Shown: positions 33,595-41,996 of the stretch, piece by piece
Numbering within the stretch: the stretch's first letter is position 1
Layout of the letters: each line of letters opens with the position of its first letter
DNA from: Actinomycetes bacterium
Lineage (GTDB): Bacteria; Actinomycetota; Acidimicrobiia; Acidimicrobiales; RAAP-2
NCBI GenBank assembly: GCA_021846325.1
Contig: JAJZBX010000001.1
Span: forward strand, 1-64,000
DNA length: 64,000 nt
Direction of reading: 5' to 3'
Position numbers and translations under genes: made by a program
The notes under the pieces: model-generated
Told to the model about the DNA's origin: nothing
The model's input: the letters and a program-made list of their open reading frames with translations, nothing else
Database searches by the model: none

Positions 33595-33622
33595 TTGACG
33601 TCGCGTGTGCTAAGGCTATTCT
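33595..33622 (+). promoter_or_regulatory. Promoter TTGACG-16-TATTCT
   Basis: The -35 is at 33595-33600 and the -10 at 33617-33622. It would give a ~45-nt leader to the secreted-protein gene at 33675. It is the closest match to the sigma-70 consensus in the window. Confidence 0.6.
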
Positions 33623-33631
33623 CAGCAAGCG

Positions 33632-33652
33632 GCCCGCGCTAGCCCTGCGGGC
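33632..33652 (+). other. Hairpin GCCCGC/GCGGGC in the leader of the secreted-protein gene
   Basis: A 6-bp perfect stem with a 9-nt loop lies just downstream of the promoter, ending 23 nt before the ATG. No T run follows, so a terminator is unlikely. It may affect translation or mRNA stability. Confidence 0.35.
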
Positions 33653-33674
33653 GCTCTGATTGATTGGGGGGAGA

Positions 33675-34097
33675 ATGAAGCGAACGTGGATTCGCATTGC
33701 TGGACGCGTCAGCGCGCTCACCGTAGCGCTGGCGCTGGGGTTGGCTACGACAACCGTGACGCCGGCGGGGGCGGGTCAGCTCGTCTCGGCCAGTCCGAGC
33801 CCATTTTGCTCGACCCTCTTCTCCTTCCACCCCAAGGCGCCGGTGAACTCGAAGAACTGGTCGGCGTACCGCGCCTTCGCGAAGTCCGTACTGCCAACCT
33901 TTGAGAAGCTCGCCGCGACCGCGCCCAACGTCGGCACGAAGGAAGTGATGACCCAGCTGGTCGACTACTTGAAGTTCGACGTCTTCGCCAAGTCGCTGCC
34001 GAGTTACACCAAGTATTGGCAGACGCACCTGACGCACTGGGAGTACGACTGGCAGCAGTTTGTGGTGGCCGAAATGACGTGCGTCAAGCACCTCTGA
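33675..34097 (+). CDS. Small secreted protein of unknown function
   Basis: The ~140-aa product starts MKRTWIRIAGR, then has a signal peptide hydrophobic core (VSALTVALALGLATTTV) with a likely cleavage after AGA. The mature part of ~110 residues has two Cys (PFCSTLF near the start and EMTCVKHL at the end) that could form a disulfide. The helices between are rich in Trp/Tyr (SYTKYWQTHLTHWEYDWQQF). GGGGGGAG precedes the ATG. No family is recognised. A good promoter suggests strong expression. Confidence 0.72.
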   Translation: MKRTWIRIAGRVSALTVALALGLATTTVTPAGAGQLVSASPSPFCSTLFSFHPKAPVNSKNWSAYRAFAKSVLPTFEKLAATAPNVGTKEVMTQLVDYLKFDVFAKSLPSYTKYWQTHLTHWEYDWQQFVVAEMTCVKHL

Positions 34098-34116
34098 CCA
34101 AGCTGCGTCGCACTAC

Positions 34117-35667
34117 TCAATAGTACGTGGCGGTGTTGGCGACCGACGGTGTCGTGAGTCCGGCGGGTCCGATCGCGAAACGTGAGAAGATGTTGATCGT
34201 GGCGCGTCGCACGACCGGGGTCACGATCGCCAGCGGCGCCGGCACCCAGAAGTTGCCCAGTCGTGGGGCGTCCGAGAGGTCGAAGATCCAGTGGCCGGTG
34301 CCACTCGCGAAAACGCCGCCCTGGCCCCGCTCGGCGACGTAGGTGACGTCGCTCACGCCACCGCCGACGGCGGAATGGCCGAGGATCTGTACGTTGGGCG
34401 GGTTGGTCGTCGCCGGATCGTAGTGATTGAACTCGCCACCTAGGGCGCCCGCGAGAACGGTGCCGTTGCGAACGCCGGTGCCGCGCCACAGCCACGACGA
34501 CGCTTCGACCACCGTGAGCGACCCGGTACCGTCAACCCCCCCGTAGATCGAGCCCGTGAAGGTGCTTTCGGGCAGGTCCGACGGATACTGGCTCCAGTTA
34601 ACGGTCGCGAGCGCGGGGTCGGTCGCGGTGATCGGGTCGGCCGTTGAGCGGTAGTTGATCATCAGGCGGTCGGGGCCGTTGACGCCCGGCTGGAATCGAA
34701 TCTTGCGATAGCAGAAGTTGGCGCCGAAGAACGCCACGTTGACGCCGCGGGCAACCGCTCGGGTGACCGCGCTGCGCATGGCCGGTGAGTAGTACTCGTC
34801 GTGGCCCAACGACAACAGCGCCCGATGACGGGTGAGGAGTTGACCACGCTGGTGCAGGTCGATGTCCGTCCAGTACGTCAGGTCCAAACTCAGCTGCTCG
34901 GCCAGAAAGAGCAGCGGGAATTCATTGCCGACGAAGTCGGCCGCCCCGTTGGCGAACACGCGGTCGTAGGGCCGGTTGAACGAAACGCGTACCGCCCGAT
35001 TAACGTCGCTGATCGGCACCGCGCCGACGGGTGTCGTCTGTCGATACAGGCTGAAGCCCCCCCAGGTGTTATAGGCCTGCCAGGTTGTCACGGCACTCAG
35101 GTAGACGAACGTTGCGCGCGACGTATCATCGCGCACGAGAAACGGAATGAAGCGGAACTGGTGCGAGGCGTTCTCGAGGCGTACCAGGTACTGTCCCGGC
35201 AGGTAGCGCTTATCGAGGCGCAGGCGAAAGGCCGTTGGCCAGTGGCAGTCGACGGTGCCGTACTGATCCGGCGCGGGTATGGGGTGGCTCACGCCTCGAA
35301 GGTGGGCACCGGTTTGGACCAGACGAGCACCGAGGCCCTGGTAGTAACCCATGCGGAACACCGAGAACGAGTACGTCGGCGACGGCGTGCTGACGAAGAA
35401 GGCAATGGTACCGCCGAGGTTGACGCTCGTGGCGTCGGCGTAGCCCTCGAGTTCACCGGCCGGCGCCGCGACGCCCCGCAGCCACGAGCCGTCGCCCGGT
35501 CTGGTGTTTTCGCGCCGTACCCACTCGGCGCGGGCGCCGTGGGGAATCACGCCGTCGGGCACCGTCGTCGTTGGCGTCGACGCGTCGGCGGATTCGCTGA
35601 GGATAACGCCGCCAACCGCGAGGCCAATGCCCCGCAGCAGCGCGCGACGAGAAGGGGAGTGCGTCAC
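34117..35667 (-). CDS. Tat-exported protein with N,N-dimethylformamidase-like domain
   Basis: The 516-aa protein has a twin-arginine signal (SRRALLRGIGLAVGGVILS), so it folds in the cytoplasm and is exported with any cofactor. The body resembles the large subunit of N,N-dimethylformamidase and related proteins: FRMGYYQGLGARLV, YLVRLENASHQFRFIPFLVR, WQAYNTWGGFSLY, VSFNRPYD, LGHDEYYSPAMRSAV, GVNVAFFGANFCYRKIRF, and VLAGALGGEFNHYDP. The family has an Fe centre in the true enzyme; whether its ligands are kept cannot be decided here. Substrate is unknown, and surface polysaccharide or an amide are both possible. It is monocistronic. Confidence 0.75.
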   Translation of the reverse strand: MTHSPSRRALLRGIGLAVGGVILSESADASTPTTTVPDGVIPHGARAEWVRRENTRPGDGSWLRGVAAPAGELEGYADATSVNLGGTIAFFVSTPSPTYSFSVFRMGYYQGLGARLVQTGAHLRGVSHPIPAPDQYGTVDCHWPTAFRLRLDKRYLPGQYLVRLENASHQFRFIPFLVRDDTSRATFVYLSAVTTWQAYNTWGGFSLYRQTTPVGAVPISDVNRAVRVSFNRPYDRVFANGAADFVGNEFPLLFLAEQLSLDLTYWTDIDLHQRGQLLTRHRALLSLGHDEYYSPAMRSAVTRAVARGVNVAFFGANFCYRKIRFQPGVNGPDRLMINYRSTADPITATDPALATVNWSQYPSDLPESTFTGSIYGGVDGTGSLTVVEASSWLWRGTGVRNGTVLAGALGGEFNHYDPATTNPPNVQILGHSAVGGGVSDVTYVAERGQGGVFASGTGHWIFDLSDAPRLGNFWVPAPLAIVTPVVRRATINIFSRFAIGPAGLTTPSVANTATYY

Positions 35668-35673
35668 GACTCA

Positions 35674-35702
35674 ACCTTAGGTTTTCGCGTTGCGCCTGTC
35701 TG
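35674..35702 (-). promoter_or_regulatory. Promoter CAGACA-17-TAAGGT of the Tat-exported protein
   Basis: The -10 (35674-35679) is 6 nt before the GTG start. The -35-like CAGACA (35697-35702) is spaced by 17 nt and matches TTGACA in 4 of 6 places. Confidence 0.5.
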
Positions 35703-35742
35703 GTCGCGACACTCAGCGGTCATCGCTCGACGCGACCCCGCG

Positions 35743-38700
35743 TTAGGCGATGAAGTACTTCGCCGACGGGTGGTGGCAGATGATCGCGTCGGTCGTCTGT
35801 TCGGGGTGCAACTGGAAGCCATCCGAGACGCTCACGCCGATCCGATCGGCACCGAGCAACATGGCGACCTTGGCGTTGTCGGCGAGGTCGGGACAGGCGG
35901 GGTAACCCCACGAGTAGCGCCCACCGCGGTACTTCTGGCGAAAGAGTCCGGCCAGGGTCGGTCCATCCTCGTGGGCGAAGCCCAACTCCTCGCGGATGCG
36001 GTGGTGCCAGAACTCGGCCAGCGCCTCGGCCATTTCGACGCCGAGCCCGTGCAAGAGCAGGTAGTCGGTGTAGCGATTTTCGTCGAAGAGAGCGCGCGCG
36101 CGCTCCGAGATCCGCGGCCCCATCGTCACGAGCATGAAACTCGCGTAGTCGCGATCTAGCGATCCGAGCGGTCGGAAGAAATCGGCGATGCACAGGTAGG
36201 GATCGGCGCCTTGGCGCGGAAAGGTGAAGCGAGTGCGCTCGTGGTTGCGCGCGTCGTCGGTGAAGATCACCAGGTCGTTCCCGTCGGCCGCGGCGGGGAA
36301 GTGACCCCACACGACTTGGGGGACGAGCAGGTCATCGCGCTTGGCAATGGCCAGTTGCTCGCGCAGTGTCGCCGAGATCCGCTCCTTGAACGACGGATCG
36401 CCCTCGCCCGCCTCGGGACGAAACCCCCACTGGTTGCGAAAGAGGGCCGTGAGGTTCAGGTAGTCACTGATCTCGCTGATGGCGATGCCCTTGGCCACTC
36501 GACTGCCGAGAAACGGTGGGGTGAACAGCGGGTTGTCCAGGGGCACCGACGGGCTGCGCCGAGGCTGGCCGGTCGAGTCCGCCGCCTCGTTCGACGGTAG
36601 GCGGCGATGGACTCGCCGCGTCGACGGTTCGCGCCCAAACCGGGGGTCATCCTCGTCGAGGCGGCGCAGCTCGCCCAGCCGGTCGAGGACGCGCAACCCC
36701 TCGAAGGCGTCCTTGCCGTAGAACACGCGACCCTGGTAGACCTCGCGCAGGTCGCGCTCGACGTACGTGCGCGTGAGCGCGGCGCCACCGAGCAACACCG
36801 GGACGCGCTGCATGCCGCGCTCATTCATGAGTTCCAGGTTCTCGCGCATGATGAGCGTTGACTTGACGAGCAGGCCACTCATGCCGAGGGCGTCCGCGTG
36901 ATGTTCGTCAACCGCCTGCAGCATCTCGTTGATGCCAACCTTGATGCCGAGATTGATCACTTCGTAGCCGTTATTGGTCAAGATGATGTCGACCAGGTTC
37001 TTGCCGATGTCGTGGACGTCACCCTTGACCGTCGCCAGTACGACGCGACCACGGCCTCCCTGGTCGCTCTTCTCCATGTGGGGCTCGAGGTGGGATACCG
37101 CGGCCTTCATGGTCTCGGCGCTCTGTAGGACGAAGGGCAACTGCATCTCGCCGGACGCAAAGAGTTCACCCACCTCGCGCATGCCGTCCAGGAGCAGGTC
37201 ATTGACGATGCTGAGCGGCCCGATGCCCTGGGCGAGCGCGGCGTCGAGGTCTAACTCGAGACCCACGCGCGCGCCATCGATGATGCGTCGGCGTAGGCGA
37301 TCTTCCAGCGCTAGGTCGTCCAGTGGGGTCGTCGCTGCGGCGGCCACGCTCAATCCCTCAAAGAGCCCGAGGAGCGTGCTCAAGGGATCGTAATCTTCTC
37401 GTCGCCGGTCGTAGATCAGATCGAGACACACCGCGCGAGCCTGGTCGTCGATTCGCGCCAGCGGCAAAATCTTGGAGGCGTGCACGATGGCGGCATCCAA
37501 ACCGGCCGCGGCGCACTCGTGCAAGAAGACGCTGTTGAGGACCTGGCGCGCGGCGGGATTGAGCCCGAAGGAAACGTTGGAGAGGCCGAGGATGGTCCGC
37601 ACGCCCGGTAACTCGGACTTGATCCGGCCGATGGCTTCGATCGTCTCGATCCCGTCACGTCGCGACTCAGCCATGCCGGTGGACAGCGGCAGCGCGAGCG
37701 GATCGATGAAGATGTCTCGAGGGTCGAGACCGTAACGCGAAACAGCGAGGTCGGTGATCGCGCTCGCGGCCCGGACCTTCCAGTCGGCCGTTCGCGCCTG
37801 ACCCTCCTCATCGATGCACGTCGCCACGACGGCGCATCCGAATTCGGCGGCGAGACTTAAGAAGCCGTCTAGTCGAGTGCCCGGTCCATCACCCTCCTCG
37901 AGGTTCACGGAGTTCAGCATTGCCTTGCCGCCCAGCCACGTCAGTGCCTGACGGGCCACCGCTGTCTCGGTGGTGTCCACCATGATGGGGACCGAAGACT
38001 GGGTGGCGAGACGACTCATGACCTCGTCCATGTCGCGTACGCCGTCGGCCCCGGTGTAGTCAACGCAGACGTCGAGGACGTGCGCCCCCTCACGGATCTG
38101 ATCGCGGCCGATGCTGACGCAGGTTTCCCAGTCACCGGCGAGCATGGCGTCGCGAAACTTCTTGGAGCCGTTCGCGTTGGTTCGCTCGCCAACCAGCAGC
38201 ACCGAGCGCTCCTGCTCGTAGGGGGTCGCGGCGTAGATCGAGGCCACCCCCGGCTCAAGCACTGGCGCGCGACGGGCCCGCGACAGGGGCCGGATGGCCG
38301 AGACGACGTGCGCCAGGTGTTCGGGTGTGGTGCCGCAGCAACCGCCCACAACGTTGATGCCGTACTCGGTGACGAATCGCGTGTGGTGCTCAGCGAGTTC
38401 CTCGGGGGAGAGGTCGTAATGCATCGCGCCGTCGACGACGCTCGGCAACCCGGCGTTGGGTAGACACGAGACGGGCAGGGGTGCGGCCCCGGCCAGTTGA
38501 CGCAGCGGTTCGTACATCTCAACCGGCCCCGTCGCGCAGTTGATGCCCAGCACGTCGATGCCCAACGGGCTCAGGGCGGTGATCGCCGCGCCAATCTCGG
38601 TGCCGGGCAGCATGCGACCGGACAGCTCAATCGTTACTTGGGCCTGGATGGGCACGATCCGGCCGTGGCGGGCCATGGCCCGATGACAGGCGGCGATCGC

Positions 38701-39246
38701 CGCCTTGCCGGCGAGTAGGTCGAACATGGTCTCTACCAGGAGTACGTCGACGCCCCCCTCGAGCAGACCGTAGGCCAGCTCTTCGTAGCTGGCAACCAGG
38801 TGGTCATAGCGGATCTGCCCGAGGGTCGGGAACTTGGTGCCCGGGCCGATGGAACCCGCGACGAAACGGGGCGAGCCGGGACTCGAGTACTCATCCGCGA
38901 CGCGCCGCGCGATCGTCGCCGACGCGATGGCGAGCTCGAGTGCGCGGTCAGCGATACCGTATTCGGCCAGTACCGTGGCGAACGCTCCGAACGAGTCGGT
39001 CTCGATGACGTCGACGCCGACGTCGAGAAACGAGCGGTGTAGTCGTTCGATGGCGTCGGGCTTGGTGATGGTGAGGATCTCGTTGCAGCCCTCGAAGGCC
39101 TCACCGCCGAAGTCGGCGGCCGAGAGATTCTGGAGCTGCAGATTGGTCCCGGTCGCGCCGTCGTAGATGAGAACACGGTCAGCCAGTGCGGCCAGGTAGG
39201 GGTCGTTGGCCGCTGGCCTCGCGTAGGGCAGATGAACCGTTTCCAT
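35743..39246 (-). CDS. metH: Cobalamin-dependent methionine synthase
   Basis: The 1167-aa enzyme methylates homocysteine from methyltetrahydrofolate through B12. Modules in order: homocysteine domain (1-~320; Zn ligands Cys237, Cys303, Cys304 in GINCATGP and GGCCGTTPEH), pterin domain (~345-610; GERTNANGSKKF, GLSNVSFGLN), cap (~640-730), B12 domain with DVHDIGKN (His745 binds cobalt), a Pro/Ser/Arg-rich spacer (~870-905), and the reactivation domain (~910-1167). All are present, so it is full length. An adenosyltransferase gene is divergent. TAGCCT lies 9 nt before the ATG, and no cobalamin riboswitch fits in the short gap. Confidence 0.95.
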   Translation of the reverse strand: METVHLPYARPAANDPYLAALADRVLIYDGATGTNLQLQNLSAADFGGEAFEGCNEILTITKPDAIERLHRSFLDVGVDVIETDSFGAFATVLAEYGIADRALELAIASATIARRVADEYSSPGSPRFVAGSIGPGTKFPTLGQIRYDHLVASYEELAYGLLEGGVDVLLVETMFDLLAGKAAIAACHRAMARHGRIVPIQAQVTIELSGRMLPGTEIGAAITALSPLGIDVLGINCATGPVEMYEPLRQLAGAAPLPVSCLPNAGLPSVVDGAMHYDLSPEELAEHHTRFVTEYGINVVGGCCGTTPEHLAHVVSAIRPLSRARRAPVLEPGVASIYAATPYEQERSVLLVGERTNANGSKKFRDAMLAGDWETCVSIGRDQIREGAHVLDVCVDYTGADGVRDMDEVMSRLATQSSVPIMVDTTETAVARQALTWLGGKAMLNSVNLEEGDGPGTRLDGFLSLAAEFGCAVVATCIDEEGQARTADWKVRAASAITDLAVSRYGLDPRDIFIDPLALPLSTGMAESRRDGIETIEAIGRIKSELPGVRTILGLSNVSFGLNPAARQVLNSVFLHECAAAGLDAAIVHASKILPLARIDDQARAVCLDLIYDRRREDYDPLSTLLGLFEGLSVAAAATTPLDDLALEDRLRRRIIDGARVGLELDLDAALAQGIGPLSIVNDLLLDGMREVGELFASGEMQLPFVLQSAETMKAAVSHLEPHMEKSDQGGRGRVVLATVKGDVHDIGKNLVDIILTNNGYEVINLGIKVGINEMLQAVDEHHADALGMSGLLVKSTLIMRENLELMNERGMQRVPVLLGGAALTRTYVERDLREVYQGRVFYGKDAFEGLRVLDRLGELRRLDEDDPRFGREPSTRRVHRRLPSNEAADSTGQPRRSPSVPLDNPLFTPPFLGSRVAKGIAISEISDYLNLTALFRNQWGFRPEAGEGDPSFKERISATLREQLAIAKRDDLLVPQVVWGHFPAAADGNDLVIFTDDARNHERTRFTFPRQGADPYLCIADFFRPLGSLDRDYASFMLVTMGPRISERARALFDENRYTDYLLLHGLGVEMAEALAEFWHHRIREELGFAHEDGPTLAGLFRQKYRGGRYSWGYPACPDLADNAKVAMLLGADRIGVSVSDGFQLHPEQTTDAIICHHPSAKYFIA

Positions 39247-39279
39247 GCAGTGGCCAGGCTATCGGCGAGTGACGATCAC

Positions 39280-39285
39280 TACGCT
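39280..39285 (+). promoter_or_regulatory. -10-like TACGCT before the adenosyltransferase
   Basis: It lies 6 nt before the GTG at 39292 and argues for that start over the ATG at 39232, which would overlap the divergent metH. Confidence 0.45.
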
Positions 39286-39291
39286 GATGAC

Positions 39292-39831
39292 GTGAAGATC
39301 TATACCCGCCACGGCGACGACGGGACGACGGGCCTCTATTTCGGCGGTCGCGTCCCTAAGAGCGCCGCCGCGATTGAGGTGAACGGCGCCGTCGACGAGG
39401 CCCAGGCGGCGCTGGGGTGGGCGCGCTCGATGACCGAGGCGACGAGCTCGCTGGGCGAGCTGCTGATCACGCTAGAGCGCGATCTCTGGGTCTTGATGGC
39501 CGAGGTGGCGACTGCGCCGGTGAATCGAAAGAAGCTCGTGGCGGCGAAATCACTAGTCACGAGTGAGATGGTCGAGCGGCTCGAGCGCGAGATCGATCGA
39601 CTGTCCGAGGAGATCACCATGCCACGCGAGTTCGTCGTTCCCGGCGAGAACCCACTGTCGGCCGCGTTGGACGTCGCGCGCACGGTCGTACGCCGGGCGG
39701 AGCGTATCGCGGTCGGCCTCCCACTCGACGAGAGCTTCGTCGTTGCTTATCTCAACCGCCTGAGTGACTTAGTCTGGACGATGGCGCGCTGGGCCGAGGG
39801 GCCGAGCCACCGGACCGCGCGAGCGCACTGA
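39292..39831 (+). CDS. ATP:cob(I)alamin adenosyltransferase, PduO type
   Basis: The ~179-aa protein makes adenosylcobalamin, the cofactor of methylmalonyl-CoA mutase. Family marks are KIYTRHGDDGTTGLYFGGRV, EVNGAVDEAQAALGWAR, EFVVPGENPLSAALDVARTV with the Arg-rich end VRRAERI, and YLNRLSDLVWTMAR. It sits back to back with metH and 4.5 kb before a mutase gene. Together these show that the cell uses both methyl- and adenosyl-B12. pepA follows after 9 nt, probably in the same transcript. Confidence 0.9.
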   Translation: MKIYTRHGDDGTTGLYFGGRVPKSAAAIEVNGAVDEAQAALGWARSMTEATSSLGELLITLERDLWVLMAEVATAPVNRKKLVAAKSLVTSEMVERLEREIDRLSEEITMPREFVVPGENPLSAALDVARTVVRRAERIAVGLPLDESFVVAYLNRLSDLVWTMARWAEGPSHRTARAH

Positions 39832-39840
39832 GGAGAGTAC

Positions 39841-41331
39841 ATGTCGAACACCGTACGTATCGCCACGCTCAATGACGCCTCGCAACGCTCGACCATCATT
39901 GTGCCGGTGCGAATTCGTGATGGCGTGGCGACGCTGGACGACGCGCTGCTCGTCGCCCTGGATACGTTCTCCTTCGCGCGCAGCGACGATGGGAACTGGG
40001 TCGCTCGCCTCGGGCTGAGCGAGAAACCGGGCGCCCACGCAATGCTGCGCGCCGCGGGCGAGCCCACCGTCGTGCTGGTGTCGGTCGGGGCCGGTGACCC
40101 CGACGGGTTTCGACAGGGTGCCGCGGCCGGCGTTCGACTCGCGGGCGGCGACGCGGCGAGCTTTCTGCTGGCCGTGGACGAGGTCGACGACGCCTTCGTG
40201 ATTGCCCAGGCCGTGGCCGAGGGAGCGGTGCTGGCCGCCTACGACTACAAGCGGTCGGCCACCCCGGCGTTCGACCTGGTGCCGGTCGGTCGTCCGTTGC
40301 CCGCCGTCGCGTCGCACGACGCCGCCGCGGCCGGCGCGCGACGCGGTGCCGTCGTCGCTAGCGCAGTCAACTGGGCCCGCCAGCTGATCAATACGCCGGC
40401 GAACCTGATGACGCCGCGCGAGATGGCCCGCGTCGCGATCGAACTCTTCGAAGCTGCGCCGCACGTGCGCATCGAGGCGTGGACCGAGTCCCGGGCGCGG
40501 GCCGAGGGGCTGGGCGGCCTGCTCGGAGTCGGGCAGGGGTCGGCGCAGCCCACGCGGCTCCTCTACGGCGTCTACGATCCCGAGCCCACGGCACCACTGG
40601 TGCACGTGGCGCTCGTCGGCAAGGGGATCACCTTCGACTCGGGCGGCCTGTCACTGAAGCCAGCCGACTCGATGATGAACCAGAAGACTGACATGTCGGG
40701 GGCGGCGATCGTCCTCGGTGCGTTGCGAGCGATCAGCGAGTTGGGCGTGGCGGTTCGCCTGAGCGTGATCGCGCCAATGGCGGAGAACCTGCCGGGTTCG
40801 AGGTCGGTCAAGCCCGGTGACGTTCTCACGATACGCAATGGCCTCACCGTCGAAGTCCTCAACACCGACGCCGAGGGTCGGTTGGTGTTGGCCGACGGAC
40901 TTAGTCTCGCCACCGAGTCGGCACCGGACCTGATCATCGATATTGCGACCCTCACCGGCGCGCAGCGAGTGGCGTTGGGTGATGAGGTGGGCGCCCTGTA
41001 CGCGTCGCACGACGACGTCGCGGCCGCGGTGCTCGCGGCCGGTTCTCGGTCCGGCGAGCAACTGTGGCGAATGCCCCTTACCGATTCGTACGAGGGACAA
41101 CTCGACTCCGACGTGGCGGACCTGAAGAACATTGGCAAGATTGGTCTAGCGGGATCGGTCGTCGCGGCGCTCTTTTTGCGCCGCTTCACCGGCGGACGAC
41201 CGTGGGCGCACTTCGATATCGCGGGACCGGGTCGCAGCGACGCGACGCGTGGCTACACCTCCAAGGGGGGGACGGCCTTTGGTCTGCGCACCATCGTCGA
41301 AGTGATCGACGCCGTAGCTCGGCGTCCCTAG
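39841..41331 (+). CDS. pepA: Leucyl aminopeptidase (M17)
   Basis: The 496-aa metallopeptidase removes N-terminal residues from peptides in the cytoplasm. The N-terminal ~160 residues are the less conserved macro-like domain. The catalytic domain shows LINTPANLMTPREMA, VGKGITFDSGGLSLKPADSM, KTDMSGAAIVLGA, the M17 signature NTDAEGRLVLADGL, and ATLTGAQRVALGDEVGALYA. Asp, Lys and Glu metal ligands are in place. GAGGAGAG precedes the ATG. The last 4 nt overlap the convergent nitroreductase gene. Confidence 0.92.
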   Translation: MSNTVRIATLNDASQRSTIIVPVRIRDGVATLDDALLVALDTFSFARSDDGNWVARLGLSEKPGAHAMLRAAGEPTVVLVSVGAGDPDGFRQGAAAGVRLAGGDAASFLLAVDEVDDAFVIAQAVAEGAVLAAYDYKRSATPAFDLVPVGRPLPAVASHDAAAAGARRGAVVASAVNWARQLINTPANLMTPREMARVAIELFEAAPHVRIEAWTESRARAEGLGGLLGVGQGSAQPTRLLYGVYDPEPTAPLVHVALVGKGITFDSGGLSLKPADSMMNQKTDMSGAAIVLGALRAISELGVAVRLSVIAPMAENLPGSRSVKPGDVLTIRNGLTVEVLNTDAEGRLVLADGLSLATESAPDLIIDIATLTGAQRVALGDEVGALYASHDDVAAAVLAAGSRSGEQLWRMPLTDSYEGQLDSDVADLKNIGKIGLAGSVVAALFLRRFTGGRPWAHFDIAGPGRSDATRGYTSKGGTAFGLRTIVEVIDAVARRP

Positions 41332-41915
41332 TCGACCCGACGCACCCGCGCGGCACGCGACGGGACATCTCGGTCGAGCGAACGCGGTCGGACGCCGCCG
41401 CCGTCGGCTCGGCCGATAAGGATCGAACCGAAGAGTGCCTCATCGGGGGCGCCAATCCAGGCCAGGACGTCGCCGTCGTGACGAAAGTTGCCCCACAGGG
41501 TCGCGGACCACCCACGCTCCTCGAGTAGCAAGAGCAGTGACATGGCCGCCATTGCGGCGTCGGTGTGCCAGTACGGTACGCGCCACGCATCGCGCGACGC
41601 GAGACCCGACGCCCGCTTGTCGCTTTCGTCGTAGCGATCCAGGTAGTCCTGGGGGCGCGAGGTGACCACCACCACGGCCCCGGCGCGGCGCAGCCCCTCG
41701 AAACGCGCGGCTCGTTCGCGCCACTCGGCGTCGGTCGCCCGCTCGAAATAGGCCCCAACCCGCTCAGCGCCGACGGTGTACATGCGCACCCCCGCGCAAT
41801 TGCCCGCGGTCGGGGACCACAGTGCCGTCGCGCAGAGGTCGTCCAACCAGTCCGAGTCCACCGGCGTACCGTCGAAGGAACGCGTCATACGTCGCCGGGC
41901 CAGGAGTTGGGCCAT
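41328..41915 (-). CDS. Nitroreductase-family FMN oxidoreductase
   Basis: The ~195-aa protein begins MAQLLARRRMTRSFDGTPVD, with the family RRSxRxF-type FMN contact. It has LWSPTAGNCAGVRMYTV (family PSxxNxQP region), a central DAAMAAMSLLLLLEERGWSATLWGNF and the end FGSILIGRADG. Such enzymes reduce nitro, quinone or flavin substrates with NAD(P)H. The true substrate is unknown. The ATG is chosen for family length; a further 15 codons upstream are open. Confidence 0.78.
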   Translation of the reverse strand: MAQLLARRRMTRSFDGTPVDSDWLDDLCATALWSPTAGNCAGVRMYTVGAERVGAYFERATDAEWRERAARFEGLRRAGAVVVVTSRPQDYLDRYDESDKRASGLASRDAWRVPYWHTDAAMAAMSLLLLLEERGWSATLWGNFRHDGDVLAWIGAPDEALFGSILIGRADGGGVRPRSLDRDVPSRAARVRRVD

Positions 41916-41996
41916 GTCCACGCACCGTGGTTTAGCACGCGCGGTCGGGAATCTCGACACGGACAGTAGGATTTCGCCAAGCCAAAGGAGTAGACC

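Noticed and set aside
34801-36159. 452-codon plus-strand frame across the Tat-protein and metH genes
   Set aside because: It is antisense to two well-supported genes and has no motifs.
39247-39291. Cobalamin riboswitch for metH or the adenosyltransferase
   Set aside because: The gap between the two starts is only 45 nt, far too short for a cobalamin riboswitch.
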